Shown: positions 42,911 to 52,483, numbered from the stretch's first letter. The stretch: 64,000 bases of DNA from Janibacter terrae NBRC 107853 (GCF_001591405.1 NZ_BCUV01000007.1:868001-932000), one strand, 5' to 3'. Notes: generated from the letters alone by a model not told the origin. Program-made: numbers and translations.

Positions 42911-45304
42911 ATGAGCCTCGTCGGCGCACCCCGGCCGGGGATGATCAAGCCCGAGCTCACCGGGCGGGACAAGGTCCGCGCGACGCTCGGCCGGATGCGC
43001 CCGGGGACCGGGCACTGGGTCGACATCGTCTTCACCGTGGCGGTCGTGGCCTGTGCGCTCGTCGGGCTGCGGACCGCGCTCTTCGGCTGGGAGGCCTGGC
43101 GGGCCGCGGCGGTCGGCATCGTCCTCGGCCTCGTCGTGGGGCACGTCCAGGGCACCTACCGCTGGCCGCTCGTGGCGATCACCGCCCTCGGGGCCGTGCT
43201 CCACCTGCTCCTCGGCGGTCCGCTCGCGGTCCGCGACGACGTGAGGTGGGGCTTCCTGCCCGTGGGGCAGACCTTCAAGGACCTCGTCGCCGGTCCGGTC
43301 ACGGGCTGGATGGACCTGCTGACGCTCGTGCCCCCGGTCGACGCCCGGGGCCGCTTCCTGGCGATCCCCCTCTTCCTCGCGCTCGTGGGGACCGCGGTGA
43401 CCTACGCGACCGCCCGCGTCACCCGGTCGCGGCTGCGGCTCGTCCTGCCCCCCTTCGCCCTGCTGGCGGTGACCATCGCGCTCGGCACCCAGGAGCCGGC
43501 CGCCCGCTGGGTGCAGGGTCTGCTGCTCGGCACCCTCCTCATCGCCTGGCTCGTCGTGCGCGACCACCTCGACCCCGGCGTCGGCATCGCCCGTCCCGGC
43601 ACCCGGCGACCGGCCCCGTCGCGGGTCCTCTCCGGGCTGCTGCTCCTCGGCGTCGCGACCCTCGTCGGGGGCCTGCTCGGGCCGCACCTGCCCGGGGTCG
43701 AGAGCGACCGTCGGGTCGCGCGCACGGGGGTCGTCCCGGGGCACGACACCAATGTCCTGGCCTCGCCGCTCGGCCGCTACCGCGAGTTCACCGAGTCCAG
43801 CCCGAGCGGGCTCTACGACAAGGAGCTCATGCGGGTCGACGGGGTCCCGCCGACCACCCCGATGCGGCTCGCGACGCTCGACACCTGGGACGGCTCGACG
43901 TGGGGCATCGCCGGTCGTGGTGACTCCCGGGCCGACGCCGGCCGCTCCTTCCAGCAGTTCGGCCGGCGCGTCGGGGTGCTCGAGAGCAGCGACCCGAGCC
44001 GGGTCACGGTGACGATCCCCGAGGGCGGCTACTCGGGGTCCTGGGTGCTCACGACCGGTCGGGTCGAGGGCATCGAGTTCACGGGTGACGCGAGGGAGCG
44101 CCTCGACGAGAGCGTCTGGCTCAACCTGAGCACCAACACCGTCCTCGCCCCGCCCGAGCTGCGTCCCGGCGACGTCTACGAGCTGCGCACCGAGCTGCCC
44201 CCGCCGGGCGAGGGCGCACTGCCGGAGCAGCTGCCGGTGGCGCGGGGGAGCATGCCGATCCCGGGCGACACCTCCTTCGTCGACGGTCGGATCAACGCGT
44301 GGAAGGGGGAGGCGCGCGACCCGTGGGGCCAGTTCCGTGCCATCGCGACCACGATGCGCGAGCAGGGCACCTACACCGACGGCAGCCCGTCCACCGGTCG
44401 GCGCTCGCCGACCGAGGCCGAGCGCAGTGCCGCCGCCACCGACGTGCAGCGCTTCCCCGCAGGGCACGGCCTGGGCGTGCTCGACCGCTTCCTCAACTCG
44501 CAGCCGCTCGCCGGCAACGACGAGCAGTACGCGTCGACCCTCGGGCTCATCGGCAACCGGCTGGGCATCCCGACCCGGGTGGTCGTCGGCGCCACCGCGA
44601 CCGACGACGGGATCGTCCGCGGGCGCGACATCCACGCCTGGGTCGAGGTGCAGCAGGCCGACGGCAGCTGGTTCCAGGTGCTCCCGCAGACCTTCGTCCC
44701 GACCGGGGGGACGCCGGCCGGCACCGAGCCGCAGCCCTGGACGCCGACCGAGACCGAGCCGCCCCCGCCCCCGCCGGCGGAGCCGCCGCCCCCGCCCGCG
44801 GAGGTGGTCGACTGGTCGGCCCCCTCGACGTGGCCGCTGTGGGCCCAGCTGCTCGCCGTCTTCGGGGCGCTGCCGCTGCTCCTGCTGGCGCTCACCCCCT
44901 TCGTCACGATGCTGCGGCGGGCCCTGCGGCTGCGCGGGGGCACCCCCGACCGCCGGGTCGGTCGCGCGTGGAACGACCTCGTCGAGGAGGCCCGCGCCCT
45001 CGGCCTGGTGCTCCCCGCCGGCGGGACCCGCCTCGAGCAGGCGGTCGCGCTCGGACCGGCCGTCGACGCCGTCCCCTCGGCGATGCGGGCCGACGCGATC
45101 GTCTTCGGCGAGGCCCCGCCCCACCCGGCCGCCGTCGCCGACTGGCAGCGCGAGCTGCGTCAGGTCCGTCGCCGGCTGCGCCGCCGGGCCCCCGTCGGCA
45201 GGCGCCTGCGTGCGACCTTCGACCCCCGGCCGCTCTTCTCCCACCAGGAGGACATCGGCCTGCACGACTCCACCACCGCCCCCGCCCGGAAGGCGCTCCG
45301 ATGA
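42911..45304 (+). CDS. TgpA-like transglutaminase-fold membrane protein, catalytic Cys lost
   Basis: A 797-residue protein. The N-terminal membrane helices (about 30-270) are followed by an extracytoplasmic domain with the transglutaminase core at about 525-600, a Pro/Glu-rich linker, a membrane helix (about 640-665) and a cytoplasmic tail. In active enzymes the nucleophile block reads GYCEQFA; here it is GNDEQYA, with Asp537 in the Cys place. His575 (DIHAWVEV) is kept, but the third residue block reads VLPQTF instead of VDPT. It is probably a non-enzymatic scaffold. The stop overlaps the next gene (ATGA). Confidence 0.85.
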   Translation: MSLVGAPRPGMIKPELTGRDKVRATLGRMRPGTGHWVDIVFTVAVVACALVGLRTALFGWEAWRAAAVGIVLGLVVGHVQGTYRWPLVAITALGAVLHLLLGGPLAVRDDVRWGFLPVGQTFKDLVAGPVTGWMDLLTLVPPVDARGRFLAIPLFLALVGTAVTYATARVTRSRLRLVLPPFALLAVTIALGTQEPAARWVQGLLLGTLLIAWLVVRDHLDPGVGIARPGTRRPAPSRVLSGLLLLGVATLVGGLLGPHLPGVESDRRVARTGVVPGHDTNVLASPLGRYREFTESSPSGLYDKELMRVDGVPPTTPMRLATLDTWDGSTWGIAGRGDSRADAGRSFQQFGRRVGVLESSDPSRVTVTIPEGGYSGSWVLTTGRVEGIEFTGDARERLDESVWLNLSTNTVLAPPELRPGDVYELRTELPPPGEGALPEQLPVARGSMPIPGDTSFVDGRINAWKGEARDPWGQFRAIATTMREQGTYTDGSPSTGRRSPTEAERSAAATDVQRFPAGHGLGVLDRFLNSQPLAGNDEQYASTLGLIGNRLGIPTRVVVGATATDDGIVRGRDIHAWVEVQQADGSWFQVLPQTFVPTGGTPAGTEPQPWTPTETEPPPPPPAEPPPPPAEVVDWSAPSTWPLWAQLLAVFGALPLLLLALTPFVTMLRRALRLRGGTPDRRVGRAWNDLVEEARALGLVLPAGGTRLEQAVALGPAVDAVPSAMRADAIVFGEAPPHPAAVADWQRELRQVRRRLRRRAPVGRRLRATFDPRPLFSHQEDIGLHDSTTAPARKALR

Positions 45305-48300
45305 AGCTGATGTTCACCCTCCGAGGCTCCGGCAACGAGGACACCGACCTCGTCGCCACGGTCGACGGACGCACGACGGTCGGTGACCTCGCGGAGCACC
45401 TCGTCCTCGCCGACCCCGAGCGCCAGCGCAGCGGCAGCCACTACGACCGCTCCGACCTCGGCGAGCACACCCTCGCCCTCGTCGACGAGAACCACCGCGC
45501 CGTCGACCCCAACACCACGGTCCAGGAGTCCGGCCTGCGCTCCGGTGCCCACCTCGCGGTGACCTGGCGCTCCTCGGGCTACAAGGACACCGCCGCGCCC
45601 GTCGCCGTGGCCCGGGTCGTCGCCGGGCCCGACGCCGGCCGGGAGTACGCGCTGCAGCGGGGCACCTCCCACGTCGGCCGCGGCCGTGACTGCGAGGTGC
45701 AGATCAACGACGCGTCGGTCTCCCGCCGGCACGCCAAGCTGCTCGTGGCCGACGTCGTCGAGGTGACCGACCTCGGCAGCTCCAACGGCGTCGTCGTGGG
45801 CGACGAGCAGGTCGACCGGGCGATCCTGCGCGAGGGCGAGACCTTCACGATCGGCGACACGACCTTCGAGATCTCGGCCAGGACCCGTGCCGCGGGGGTG
45901 ACGACGACCGAGGCGGGAGACATGGCCTTCACCCGCTCGCCGCGGATCGCGCCCGTCTACCAGGGGCTGCAGTTCGAGGTGCCCGAGCTCCCGGAGCGCG
46001 GCAAGCCCCAGCGGATGCCGCTCGCGATGATGCTCGTGCCGATCTTCATGGGCGCGACGCTCTTCGCCATCACGCGCTCGCGCTTCACCATCATGTTCAT
46101 GCTCATGATGCCGATGATGATGCTCGCCAACGCGTGGGAGTCGCGGCGTCGGGTCCGGCTGGACTTCGAGGAGGCGATGGCGGACTTCCGCGAGGACGTC
46201 GGCTACCTCGTCGAGGACATCGAGGTCGAGCTGGACCGCGAGCACGACATCCGGCGCCAGGAGCACCCGGCGGTCTCGGAGTTCGCCCGGGCCGTCGCCG
46301 TGCACCACCCGCTCATGTGGACCCGCCGCCCGGGGGAGCCGGGCTTCCTCGAGTACCGCCTCGGCCTGGGGGTGCGGCCGAGCCGCAGCGAGATCAAGCT
46401 GCCCAAGATGGGCCGCACCCGCGCCGAGGCCTGGCTCGAGGTCTCCAAGCTCATGCAGGGCCTCGGGGTCGTCGCCGACGTGCCGGTCACCGCCCACCCG
46501 CTCCTCGACGGCGCGATCGGTGTCTCCGGTCCGCGCGACGCGGCCCTGGGCCTGGCCCGCTCCCTCGTCGCCCAGACGATCGCCGCGCACTCGCCCGCCG
46601 AGGTCGTCCTGTGCGCCCTGGCGTCGACGACGTCCGGGCGCGACTGGGACTGGCTGAAGTGGACGCCGCACACCTCGTCGCCGCAGAGCCCGCTGGACGT
46701 GCAGCACACGGCGAGCTCCGGGCCGGGCTGCTCGGCGATGATGGAGCAGCTCGAGACGCTCGTCAGCACGCGCGCTGCGCAGGGGGAGAAGGCGAGGAAG
46801 GCCCCGGCCGTCGTCGTGCTCGTCGAGAACGACGCCCCCGTCGAGCGGGCGCGGCTCGTGCAGCTCGCCGAGGCCGGGTGGCGGGAGGCCGTCGTCGTCA
46901 TCTGGGTCGCCCCCGTGACCGAGCAGCTGCCCGCGGCGTGCCGCACCTTCGTCGAGGTCTCCGAGACCGGTGCCTGCCAGGTCGGCTGGGTCGGCCCGGC
47001 ACAGGTCGCGACCGATGTCTCCGCCGACCTGCTCCCGGCGAGCGACGCAGCGACGACGGCGCGCCGGCTCGCCCCGATCACCGACTCGAGCGCCCTCTCC
47101 CAGGACGACTCCGACATCCCGCGCTCGGTCTCCTACCTCGCGCTCGTCGGCACCGAGCTGGCCACCTCCGAGACGGCCGTCATCGAGCGGTGGAACGAGA
47201 ACCGCTCCATCCTCACCGGCCGCCATGCCCCCCCGACCCCGAGCCGCCGGCCCGGCTCCCTTCGCGCCGTCATCGGCCAGTCCGCTATGGGCACGTACAG
47301 CATCGACCTGCGCTCCGACGGGCCGCACGCGCTCGTCGGCGGCACCACCGGCGCCGGCAAGTCCGAGCTGCTGCAGGCGTGGATCCTCGGCATGGCCACG
47401 GCCAACAGCCCGCAGCGGGTGACCTTCCTGCTCGTCGACTACAAGGGCGGCTCGGCCTTCCGTGACTGCGTCCAGCTGCCGCACACCGTCGGCATGGTCA
47501 CCGACCTCTCGCCGCACCTCGTGCGCCGCGCGCTGGCCTCGCTGTCGGCCGAGCTGCACTACCGCGAGCACCTGCTGGCGCGCTTCAAGGCCAAGGACCT
47601 CGTCGAGCTGGAGCGGCGCGGCGAGGTCGAGGCACCGCCGAGCCTGATCATCATCGTCGACGAGTTCGCCGCCCTCGTCCAGGAGGTCCCCGACTTCGTC
47701 GACGGGGTCGTCAACATCGCCCAGCGGGGTCGCTCGCTCGGGATCCACCTGATCCTCGCGACGCAGCGTCCGGCGGGTGTCATCAAGGACAACCTGCGCG
47801 CCAACACCAACCTGCGCATGGCGCTGCGCATGGCCGACGAGGCCGACTCGAGCGATGTCCTCGGGACCAAGGACGCCGCCTGGTTCGACCCGGCCCTGCC
47901 CGGCCGCGCGATGGCCAAGTCCGGCCCGGGCCGGCTGGTGCCCTTCCAGACCGGGTACGCCGGTGGGTGGACGAGCGACACCCCCCCGCCGCCGGACATG
48001 CTCGTCTCGACGCTCGCCTTCGGCGCACCGGTGACCTGGGAGCTGCCCGCCAAGCCGAAGGGGGACGAGGACCCCGACCTCGGGCCCACCGACATCCAGC
48101 GCGTCGTCGAGACCGTCGAGCGGGCGCGGGTCGAGTCCGAGATCCCCCTCCCGCGCAAGCCCTGGCTGCCCGAGCTCGGCGAGGTGTACGACCTGGCCAA
48201 GCTCCCGACCGAGCGTCGCGACGACGAGCTCGTCATCGGTGTCGCCGACGACCCCGACCGGCAGGCGCAGCCGACGATCAGCTTCCGCCCCGACGCCGAG

Positions 48301-49710
48301 GGCAACCTCGCCGTCTACGGCGCCTCGGGTGCGGGCAAGAGCTCCTTCCTGCGGACGATCGCCATCACCGCGGGGTTCACCGTGCGCGGCGGCCCCTGCC
48401 ACGTCTACGGCCTCGACTTCGGCAACCGCGGCCTGTCGATGCTCGAGGACCTGCCGCACGTCGGCAGCATCATCTCGGGCCAGGACGAGGAGCGGGTCAA
48501 GCGGCTCATCACGATGCTCCGCGAGACCATCGACGAGCGGGCGATCCGCTACTCCAGGAGCAGCGCCACGACGATCACGCAGTACCGCAGGCTCACCGGC
48601 GACACCGACGAGCCGCGCATCTTCGTGCTCGTCGACGGCCTGACCGCCTTCCGCAACGCCTACGAGTCCTCCGGTGCCCTCATGAGGTGGCTCGACGCCT
48701 TCACCGCGCTGCTCGGGGACGGCCGCCCCGTGGGGGTGCACTTCGTGCTCTCCGTCGACGCGCGCAACGGCCTGCCGGTGTCGATGGGCTCGTCGGTGCA
48801 GTCCCGCTTCGCGCTGCGCATGGCCACGGACGAGGACTACGGGTTCCTCGGTGTGCCCTCGGACGTGCTGACGCCCGAGTCGCCCCCGGGGCGGGGCATC
48901 TTCAAGAAGCGCGAGGTCCAGGTGGCCGTGCTCGGCGGGAGCCAGGACGCGTCCGAGCAGTCGCGCATGGTGCGCGGCTTCGCCGAGACGATGGCCAAGT
49001 CCGGACGGACGCCGGCACCGCCGATCGCGTCGCTGCCCGAGGTCGTCCCCGCGAGCGACCTGCCGGCGGAGGTCGGCGGCCTGCCGGTGATCGGCATGGA
49101 CTCCGACGAGCTGGCCCCGGTCGCCTTCGACCCCCGGGGTGGCTTCGTCGTCACCGGCCCGCCCGGCAGCGGCCGGACGACGACGGTCGCGGCGATGGTG
49201 CGGGCGGTCAAGCGCTGGAACCCCGCGGCCCAGGCGCACCTCATCACCGCGCGGCGCAACTCCGAGCTGCTGGACATGCCCGAGTTCGACACGACGGCCA
49301 CACGCGAGGAGGCGGTCAAGGAGCTGTGCAACCGGCTCAAGGAACGGGCGCTCGACGAGTCCTCGCCGCTGCAGGTGCTCGTGCTCGAGAAGGTCGACGA
49401 CCTCAACGCGCCGCCCTTCCAGTCCCCGGTGCAGGACGTCGTCAAGCCGCTCGTCGACAACGACCACCTCGTCATCGGGGAGGCGGACCCCCAGGCCTTC
49501 AGCTCGAGCATGGGCATGCCGGGGATCATCAAGTCCTCGCGTTCGGGCATGGCCCTGGCCCCGGACGGGTCCGAGGGGACGATGGTCTTCAAGACCAACT
49601 TCCCGCCGCTCGCGCGTGTCGTCATGCCCGAGGGCCGGGGCGTGCTCGTCCGTCGCGGACGCGCCGCCATCGTCCAGGTCGCCCTGCAGGAGCCCGCCTG
49701 GCGGCGATGA
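45301..49710 (+). CDS. type VII secretion FtsK/SpoIIIE ATPase with ubiquitin-like and FHA domains (EccC/EssC-like)
   Basis: A 1469-residue motor of the ESX machinery. Residues 1-90 look ubiquitin-like (LMFTLRGSGNEDTDLVATVD...). Residues 105-195 are an FHA domain (HVGRGRDCEVQINDASVSRR, TDLGSSNG). Two membrane helices lie at about 240-280. Three ATPase domains follow with P-loops GTTGAGKS (681-688), GASGAGKS (1007-1014) and GPPGSGRT (1286-1293, Arg in place of Lys). The N-terminal FHA is like Firmicute EssC; the ubiquitin-like part resembles EsaB/YukD or EccD-N. It should drive export of the WXG100 proteins encoded at 31244, 49833 and 50162. Confidence 0.9.
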   Translation: MKLMFTLRGSGNEDTDLVATVDGRTTVGDLAEHLVLADPERQRSGSHYDRSDLGEHTLALVDENHRAVDPNTTVQESGLRSGAHLAVTWRSSGYKDTAAPVAVARVVAGPDAGREYALQRGTSHVGRGRDCEVQINDASVSRRHAKLLVADVVEVTDLGSSNGVVVGDEQVDRAILREGETFTIGDTTFEISARTRAAGVTTTEAGDMAFTRSPRIAPVYQGLQFEVPELPERGKPQRMPLAMMLVPIFMGATLFAITRSRFTIMFMLMMPMMMLANAWESRRRVRLDFEEAMADFREDVGYLVEDIEVELDREHDIRRQEHPAVSEFARAVAVHHPLMWTRRPGEPGFLEYRLGLGVRPSRSEIKLPKMGRTRAEAWLEVSKLMQGLGVVADVPVTAHPLLDGAIGVSGPRDAALGLARSLVAQTIAAHSPAEVVLCALASTTSGRDWDWLKWTPHTSSPQSPLDVQHTASSGPGCSAMMEQLETLVSTRAAQGEKARKAPAVVVLVENDAPVERARLVQLAEAGWREAVVVIWVAPVTEQLPAACRTFVEVSETGACQVGWVGPAQVATDVSADLLPASDAATTARRLAPITDSSALSQDDSDIPRSVSYLALVGTELATSETAVIERWNENRSILTGRHAPPTPSRRPGSLRAVIGQSAMGTYSIDLRSDGPHALVGGTTGAGKSELLQAWILGMATANSPQRVTFLLVDYKGGSAFRDCVQLPHTVGMVTDLSPHLVRRALASLSAELHYREHLLARFKAKDLVELERRGEVEAPPSLIIIVDEFAALVQEVPDFVDGVVNIAQRGRSLGIHLILATQRPAGVIKDNLRANTNLRMALRMADEADSSDVLGTKDAAWFDPALPGRAMAKSGPGRLVPFQTGYAGGWTSDTPPPPDMLVSTLAFGAPVTWELPAKPKGDEDPDLGPTDIQRVVETVERARVESEIPLPRKPWLPELGEVYDLAKLPTERRDDELVIGVADDPDRQAQPTISFRPDAEGNLAVYGASGAGKSSFLRTIAITAGFTVRGGPCHVYGLDFGNRGLSMLEDLPHVGSIISGQDEERVKRLITMLRETIDERAIRYSRSSATTITQYRRLTGDTDEPRIFVLVDGLTAFRNAYESSGALMRWLDAFTALLGDGRPVGVHFVLSVDARNGLPVSMGSSVQSRFALRMATDEDYGFLGVPSDVLTPESPPGRGIFKKREVQVAVLGGSQDASEQSRMVRGFAETMAKSGRTPAPPIASLPEVVPASDLPAEVGGLPVIGMDSDELAPVAFDPRGGFVVTGPPGSGRTTTVAAMVRAVKRWNPAAQAHLITARRNSELLDMPEFDTTATREEAVKELCNRLKERALDESSPLQVLVLEKVDDLNAPPFQSPVQDVVKPLVDNDHLVIGEADPQAFSSSMGMPGIIKSSRSGMALAPDGSEGTMVFKTNFPPLARVVMPEGRGVLVRRGRAAIVQVALQEPAWRR

Positions 49711-49714
49711 GCCG

Positions 49715-49759
49715 GGGGAGTTCTCCCCATGTACCGCGGCGCGGTTCCTTCCCTAGTGT
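49715..49759 (+). promoter_or_regulatory. promoter with GGGGAG-N2-CTCCCC palindrome (site B)
   Basis: GGGGAGTTCTCCCCATGT (49715-49732) starts 39 bp ahead of a -10-like TAGTGT (49754-49759); the first WXG100 gene starts at 49833. The first 18 bases differ from site A at one position. It begins 4 bp after the ATPase stop, so the WXG100 pair has its own promoter. Confidence 0.7.
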
Positions 49760-49832
49760 TGGCAGCAGTCGGGCAGGGACACGGCCCGCGAACCACCACA
49801 GACCACGCACCACCCGATCGCAGGAGGACAAC

Positions 49833-50111
49833 ATGGCTTGGCTCGGTATGAACCTCGACACCGTCAAGGGCGAGCTCCCGAAGTGGGTTCAGCTCAAGGA
49901 AGACCTCAACAACGTCATCACCTCGGTCAACACCCAGGTCAACGAGGCCGACCAGAACTGGAACGGCCCGGACTCCGAGCAGTTCGTCACCGAGTGGGAG
50001 AGCAACCACCGTCCCAACCTGGAGAAGATCGTCGGTCTCCTCGAGGCGCTGGAGCAGCAGCTCAACCGGGACATCGCGGGCCAGGAGTCGGCCTCCAACG
50101 AGTACGCCTGA
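49833..50111 (+). CDS. WXG100 family protein (EsxA/B-like)
   Basis: A 92-residue helical-hairpin protein with the turn WNG in NQVNEADQNWNGPDSEQF-type context (about residues 41-46) and a C-terminal helix ending in ...SASNEYA. This is a type VII substrate of the ESAT-6/CFP-10 kind; secretion itself is inferred. GGAGG lies upstream of the ATG. It forms a pair with the next gene and has its own palindrome promoter. Confidence 0.92.
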   Translation: MAWLGMNLDTVKGELPKWVQLKEDLNNVITSVNTQVNEADQNWNGPDSEQFVTEWESNHRPNLEKIVGLLEALEQQLNRDIAGQESASNEYA

Positions 50112-50161
50112 CCCACCCGAGCACACCCCCCCCACACACCACGACTTGAAGGAGAACTGAC

Positions 50162-50443
50162 ATGGCCATGGATCACGCGATGGACGTCGAGCGGATCAGG
50201 GACATCGCCGCGAAGCTGAAGACGGAGGCCGGCAAGGTCAACGAGATCATCAGCAACGGCACCACCCAGGCCGGCACGCTGGCGGAGAACTGGCTCGGCC
50301 ACGACTCCGACCAGTTCGGCCAGGACTGGCAGGACGCCGCGCGGCAGCTGCAGAACGCCCAGCAGTCGCTCGAGGAGTACTCGCAGAAGGCGAACAACAA
50401 CGCGGACCGCCAGGACGACAAGTCCAAGTCCGTGGGCGCCTGA
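50162..50443 (+). CDS. WXG100 family protein (EsxA/B-like)
   Basis: A 93-residue WXG100 protein: MDVERIRDIAAKLKTEAGKV, turn WLG (ENWLGHDSDQF), second helix WQDAARQLQNAQQSLEEYSQ, charged tail. It is homologous to the first 90 residues of the large protein at 31244. AAGGAG lies upstream of the ATG. It likely makes a heterodimer with the preceding protein. Confidence 0.92.
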   Translation: MAMDHAMDVERIRDIAAKLKTEAGKVNEIISNGTTQAGTLAENWLGHDSDQFGQDWQDAARQLQNAQQSLEEYSQKANNNADRQDDKSKSVGA

Positions 50444-50463
50444 TCGCCGTAACGCGCACGCGA

Positions 50464-50499
50464 GGGGGCGGGCCCGACCACGCGGTCGGACCCGCCCCC
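50464..50499. terminator. bidirectional terminator after the WXG100 pair
   Basis: A 16-bp GC-rich stem with one mismatch (GGGGGCGGGCCCGACC / GGTCGGACCCGCCCCC), loop ACGC, between convergent genes. Confidence 0.8.
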
Positions 50500-50519
50500 T
50501 TCGTCATGCCCGGACGAGC

Positions 50520-50738
50520 TCAGTCGTCGATGACGACGAGGACCTCGCCCTCCTGGACGACGTCCCCCGGGGAGACCTTGACCTCCAGGACGCGCCCGGA
50601 GCGGTCGGACAGCACGGGGATCTCCATCTTCATCGACTCGAGGAGCACGAGCTCGTCGCCCACCGCGACGACCTGGTCGGCCGCGACCTGCACGGCGAGG
50701 ACGTTGGCGACCAGCTCTGACTCGACTCTGTGACCCAT
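50520..50738 (-). CDS. biotin/lipoyl attachment domain protein
   Basis: A 72-residue single-domain protein with the biotinylation motif ESMKMEIPV (Lys about residue 37) and the flanking strands of a biotinyl domain (VSPGDVVQEGEVLVVI). It resembles the free-standing biotin carboxyl carrier-like proteins of actinobacteria. The partner carboxylase is not nearby. Confidence 0.88.
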   Translation of the reverse strand: MGHRVESELVANVLAVQVAADQVVAVGDELVLLESMKMEIPVLSDRSGRVLEVKVSPGDVVQEGEVLVVIDD

Positions 50739-50786
50739 GCCACCGAGGTTAGTGGAGCGGTCGACCGGGAGGTACCCGGGTCCGGA

Positions 50787-51881
50787 TCAGCGCTCCTCGG
50801 TGCCTGCGATGAAGGCCTCGAGCTTGACGCGGCCCTCGGTGTCCTCGCGCTGCTCCGGCGGGGACTTCATGAGGTAGCTGCTCGCGGAGAGCAGGGCGCC
50901 GCCGATGCCACGGTCCTTGGCGATCTTGGCCGCGCGGATGGCGTCGATGATGATGCCGGCGCTGTTCGGCGAGTCCCAGACCTCGAGCTTGTACTCGAGG
51001 TTGAGCGGGACGTCGCCGAAGGCGCGGCCCTCGAGGCGCACGTACGCCCACTTGCGGTCGTCGAGCCACGCGACGTAGTCGGACGGGCCGATGTGGACGT
51101 TGCGGTCGTCCGCACCGACGCCGGCCAGCGGGCCGTCGAGGTTGGAGGTCACGGCCTGCGTCTTGGAGATCTTCTTCGACTCCAGGCGCTCGCGCTCGAG
51201 CATGTTCTTGAAGTCCATGTTGCCGCCGACGTTGAGCTGGTAGGTGCGGTCGAGGACCACGCCGCGCTGCTCGAAGAGCTTGGCCATGACGCGGTGCGTG
51301 ATCGTCGCGCCGACCTGGCTCTTGATGTCGTCGCCGATGATCGGGACGCCGGCGTCCTCGAACTTCTTGGCCCACTCGGGGTCGGAGGCGATGAAGACGG
51401 GCAGGGCGTTGACGAAGGCGACACCCGCATCGATCGCGCACTGCGCGTAGAACTTGTCGGCCTCCTCCGAGCCCACGGGCAGGTAGCTGACGAGGACGTC
51501 GACCTCGGCGTCCTTGAGCGCCTGGACGACGTCGACCGGCTCGGCGGGGGACTCGTCGATGGTCAGGGCGTAGTACTTGCCGATGCCGTCGAGGGTCGGG
51601 CCGCGCTGGACCGTGACGCCGGACGTCGGGACGTCGGCGATCTTGATCGTGTTGTTCTCCGAGGAGTTGATCGCCTCGGCGAGGTCCTTGCCGACCTTCT
51701 TGTCGTCGACGTCGAAGGCGGCGACGAACTGGACGTCGGAGACGTGGTAGTCGCCGAACTTCACGTGCATGAGACCGGGGACGGTGCCCTGCGGGTCGGC
51801 GTCCTTGTAGTACTCGACACCCTGGACGAGCGAGCTCGCGCAGTTGCCGACGCCGACGATGGCGACGCGGATGGCGGTCAT
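50787..51881 (-). CDS. ino1: inositol-3-phosphate synthase
   Basis: A 364-residue NAD-dependent myo-inositol-1-phosphate synthase, actinobacterial type. It contains the N-terminal Rossmann motif [20 protein letters not shown], the [20 protein letters not shown] segment, the block [20 protein letters not shown] and [11 protein letters not shown] in the catalytic domain. It turns glucose 6-phosphate into inositol phosphate for mycothiol and phosphatidylinositol. It is co-transcribed behind padR (ATGA overlap). Confidence 0.96.
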   Translation of the reverse strand: MTAIRVAIVGVGNCASSLVQGVEYYKDADPQGTVPGLMHVKFGDYHVSDVQFVAAFDVDDKKVGKDLAEAINSSENNTIKIADVPTSGVTVQRGPTLDGIGKYYALTIDESPAEPVDVVQALKDAEVDVLVSYLPVGSEEADKFYAQCAIDAGVAFVNALPVFIASDPEWAKKFEDAGVPIIGDDIKSQVGATITHRVMAKLFEQRGVVLDRTYQLNVGGNMDFKNMLERERLESKKISKTQAVTSNLDGPLAGVGADDRNVHIGPSDYVAWLDDRKWAYVRLEGRAFGDVPLNLEYKLEVWDSPNSAGIIIDAIRAAKIAKDRGIGGALLSASSYLMKSPPEQREDTEGRVKLEAFIAGTEER

Positions 51882-52483
51882 GGGTTCTCCTTGGTGGGGG
51901 GCGGGTTGAAGGCGGGGTGGGTCGGGTCGCTCAGGGAGCCGGGGCGCACGAGGGGCGTGCGGCGCTCGGCGTCGAGGAGGTCGTCGAGCCAGCGCAGCGC
52001 GCGCTCGACGGCGTCCTCGTCATGGGCACGAAGGGCGGCGGTCCAGCGGTCCCCGCGGCTCGGGCCCTCGGCGCCGCGCATCGCGGCGAGCTGCTCGGCG
52101 AGGCGCGCCCGGCGGCCCTCGAGGATGCGCACGCGCACCTCGCGCTCGGTGCGGGCGAAGAAGGCGACGCGCACGTCGAAGGCCTCGTCGGCCCAGCTGC
52201 CGGGGTCGGTGCGGCCGGCGAGCGCGGCGAAGGCCTCGCGCCCGGCGTCGGTGATCGTGTAGGTGATCCGCTGCCGACGGCTGCTGGTGGCGCGGGGCTC
52301 GTCGCGGTCGACGCTCACGAGGCCCTGGCCCTGCAGGCTGGCCAGGCACGGGTAGAGGGTGCCGAAGGACAGGGCACGGAAGGCGCCGAGGCCGGTGTTG
52401 AGCCGCCGGCGCAGCTCGTACCCGTGCAGGGGGCTCTCGTGGAGGAGGCCGAGCACGGCGAACTCGAGCATCTCCCTGCGGCG
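51878..52483 (-). CDS. PadR family transcriptional regulator
   Basis: A 201-residue PadR regulator with a winged helix at about 6-85 ([20 protein letters not shown] then [17 protein letters not shown]) and a C-terminal dimerisation helix (Vir_act_alpha_C-like). The GTG at 52483 has GGGAGGG 4 nt upstream, so it is favoured over the ATG at 52468. The gene overlaps ino1 and probably controls it and itself through the repeat at 52547-52575. This padR-ino1 pairing is common in actinobacteria. Confidence 0.92.
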   Translation of the reverse strand, partial: RRREMLEFAVLGLLHESPLHGYELRRRLNTGLGAFRALSFGTLYPCLASLQGQGLVSVDRDEPRATSSRRQRITYTITDAGREAFAALAGRTDPGSWADEAFDVRVAFFARTEREVRVRILEGRRARLAEQLAAMRGAEGPSRGDRWTAALRAHDEDAVERALRWLDDLLDAERRTPLVRPGSLSDPTHPAFNPPPTKENP

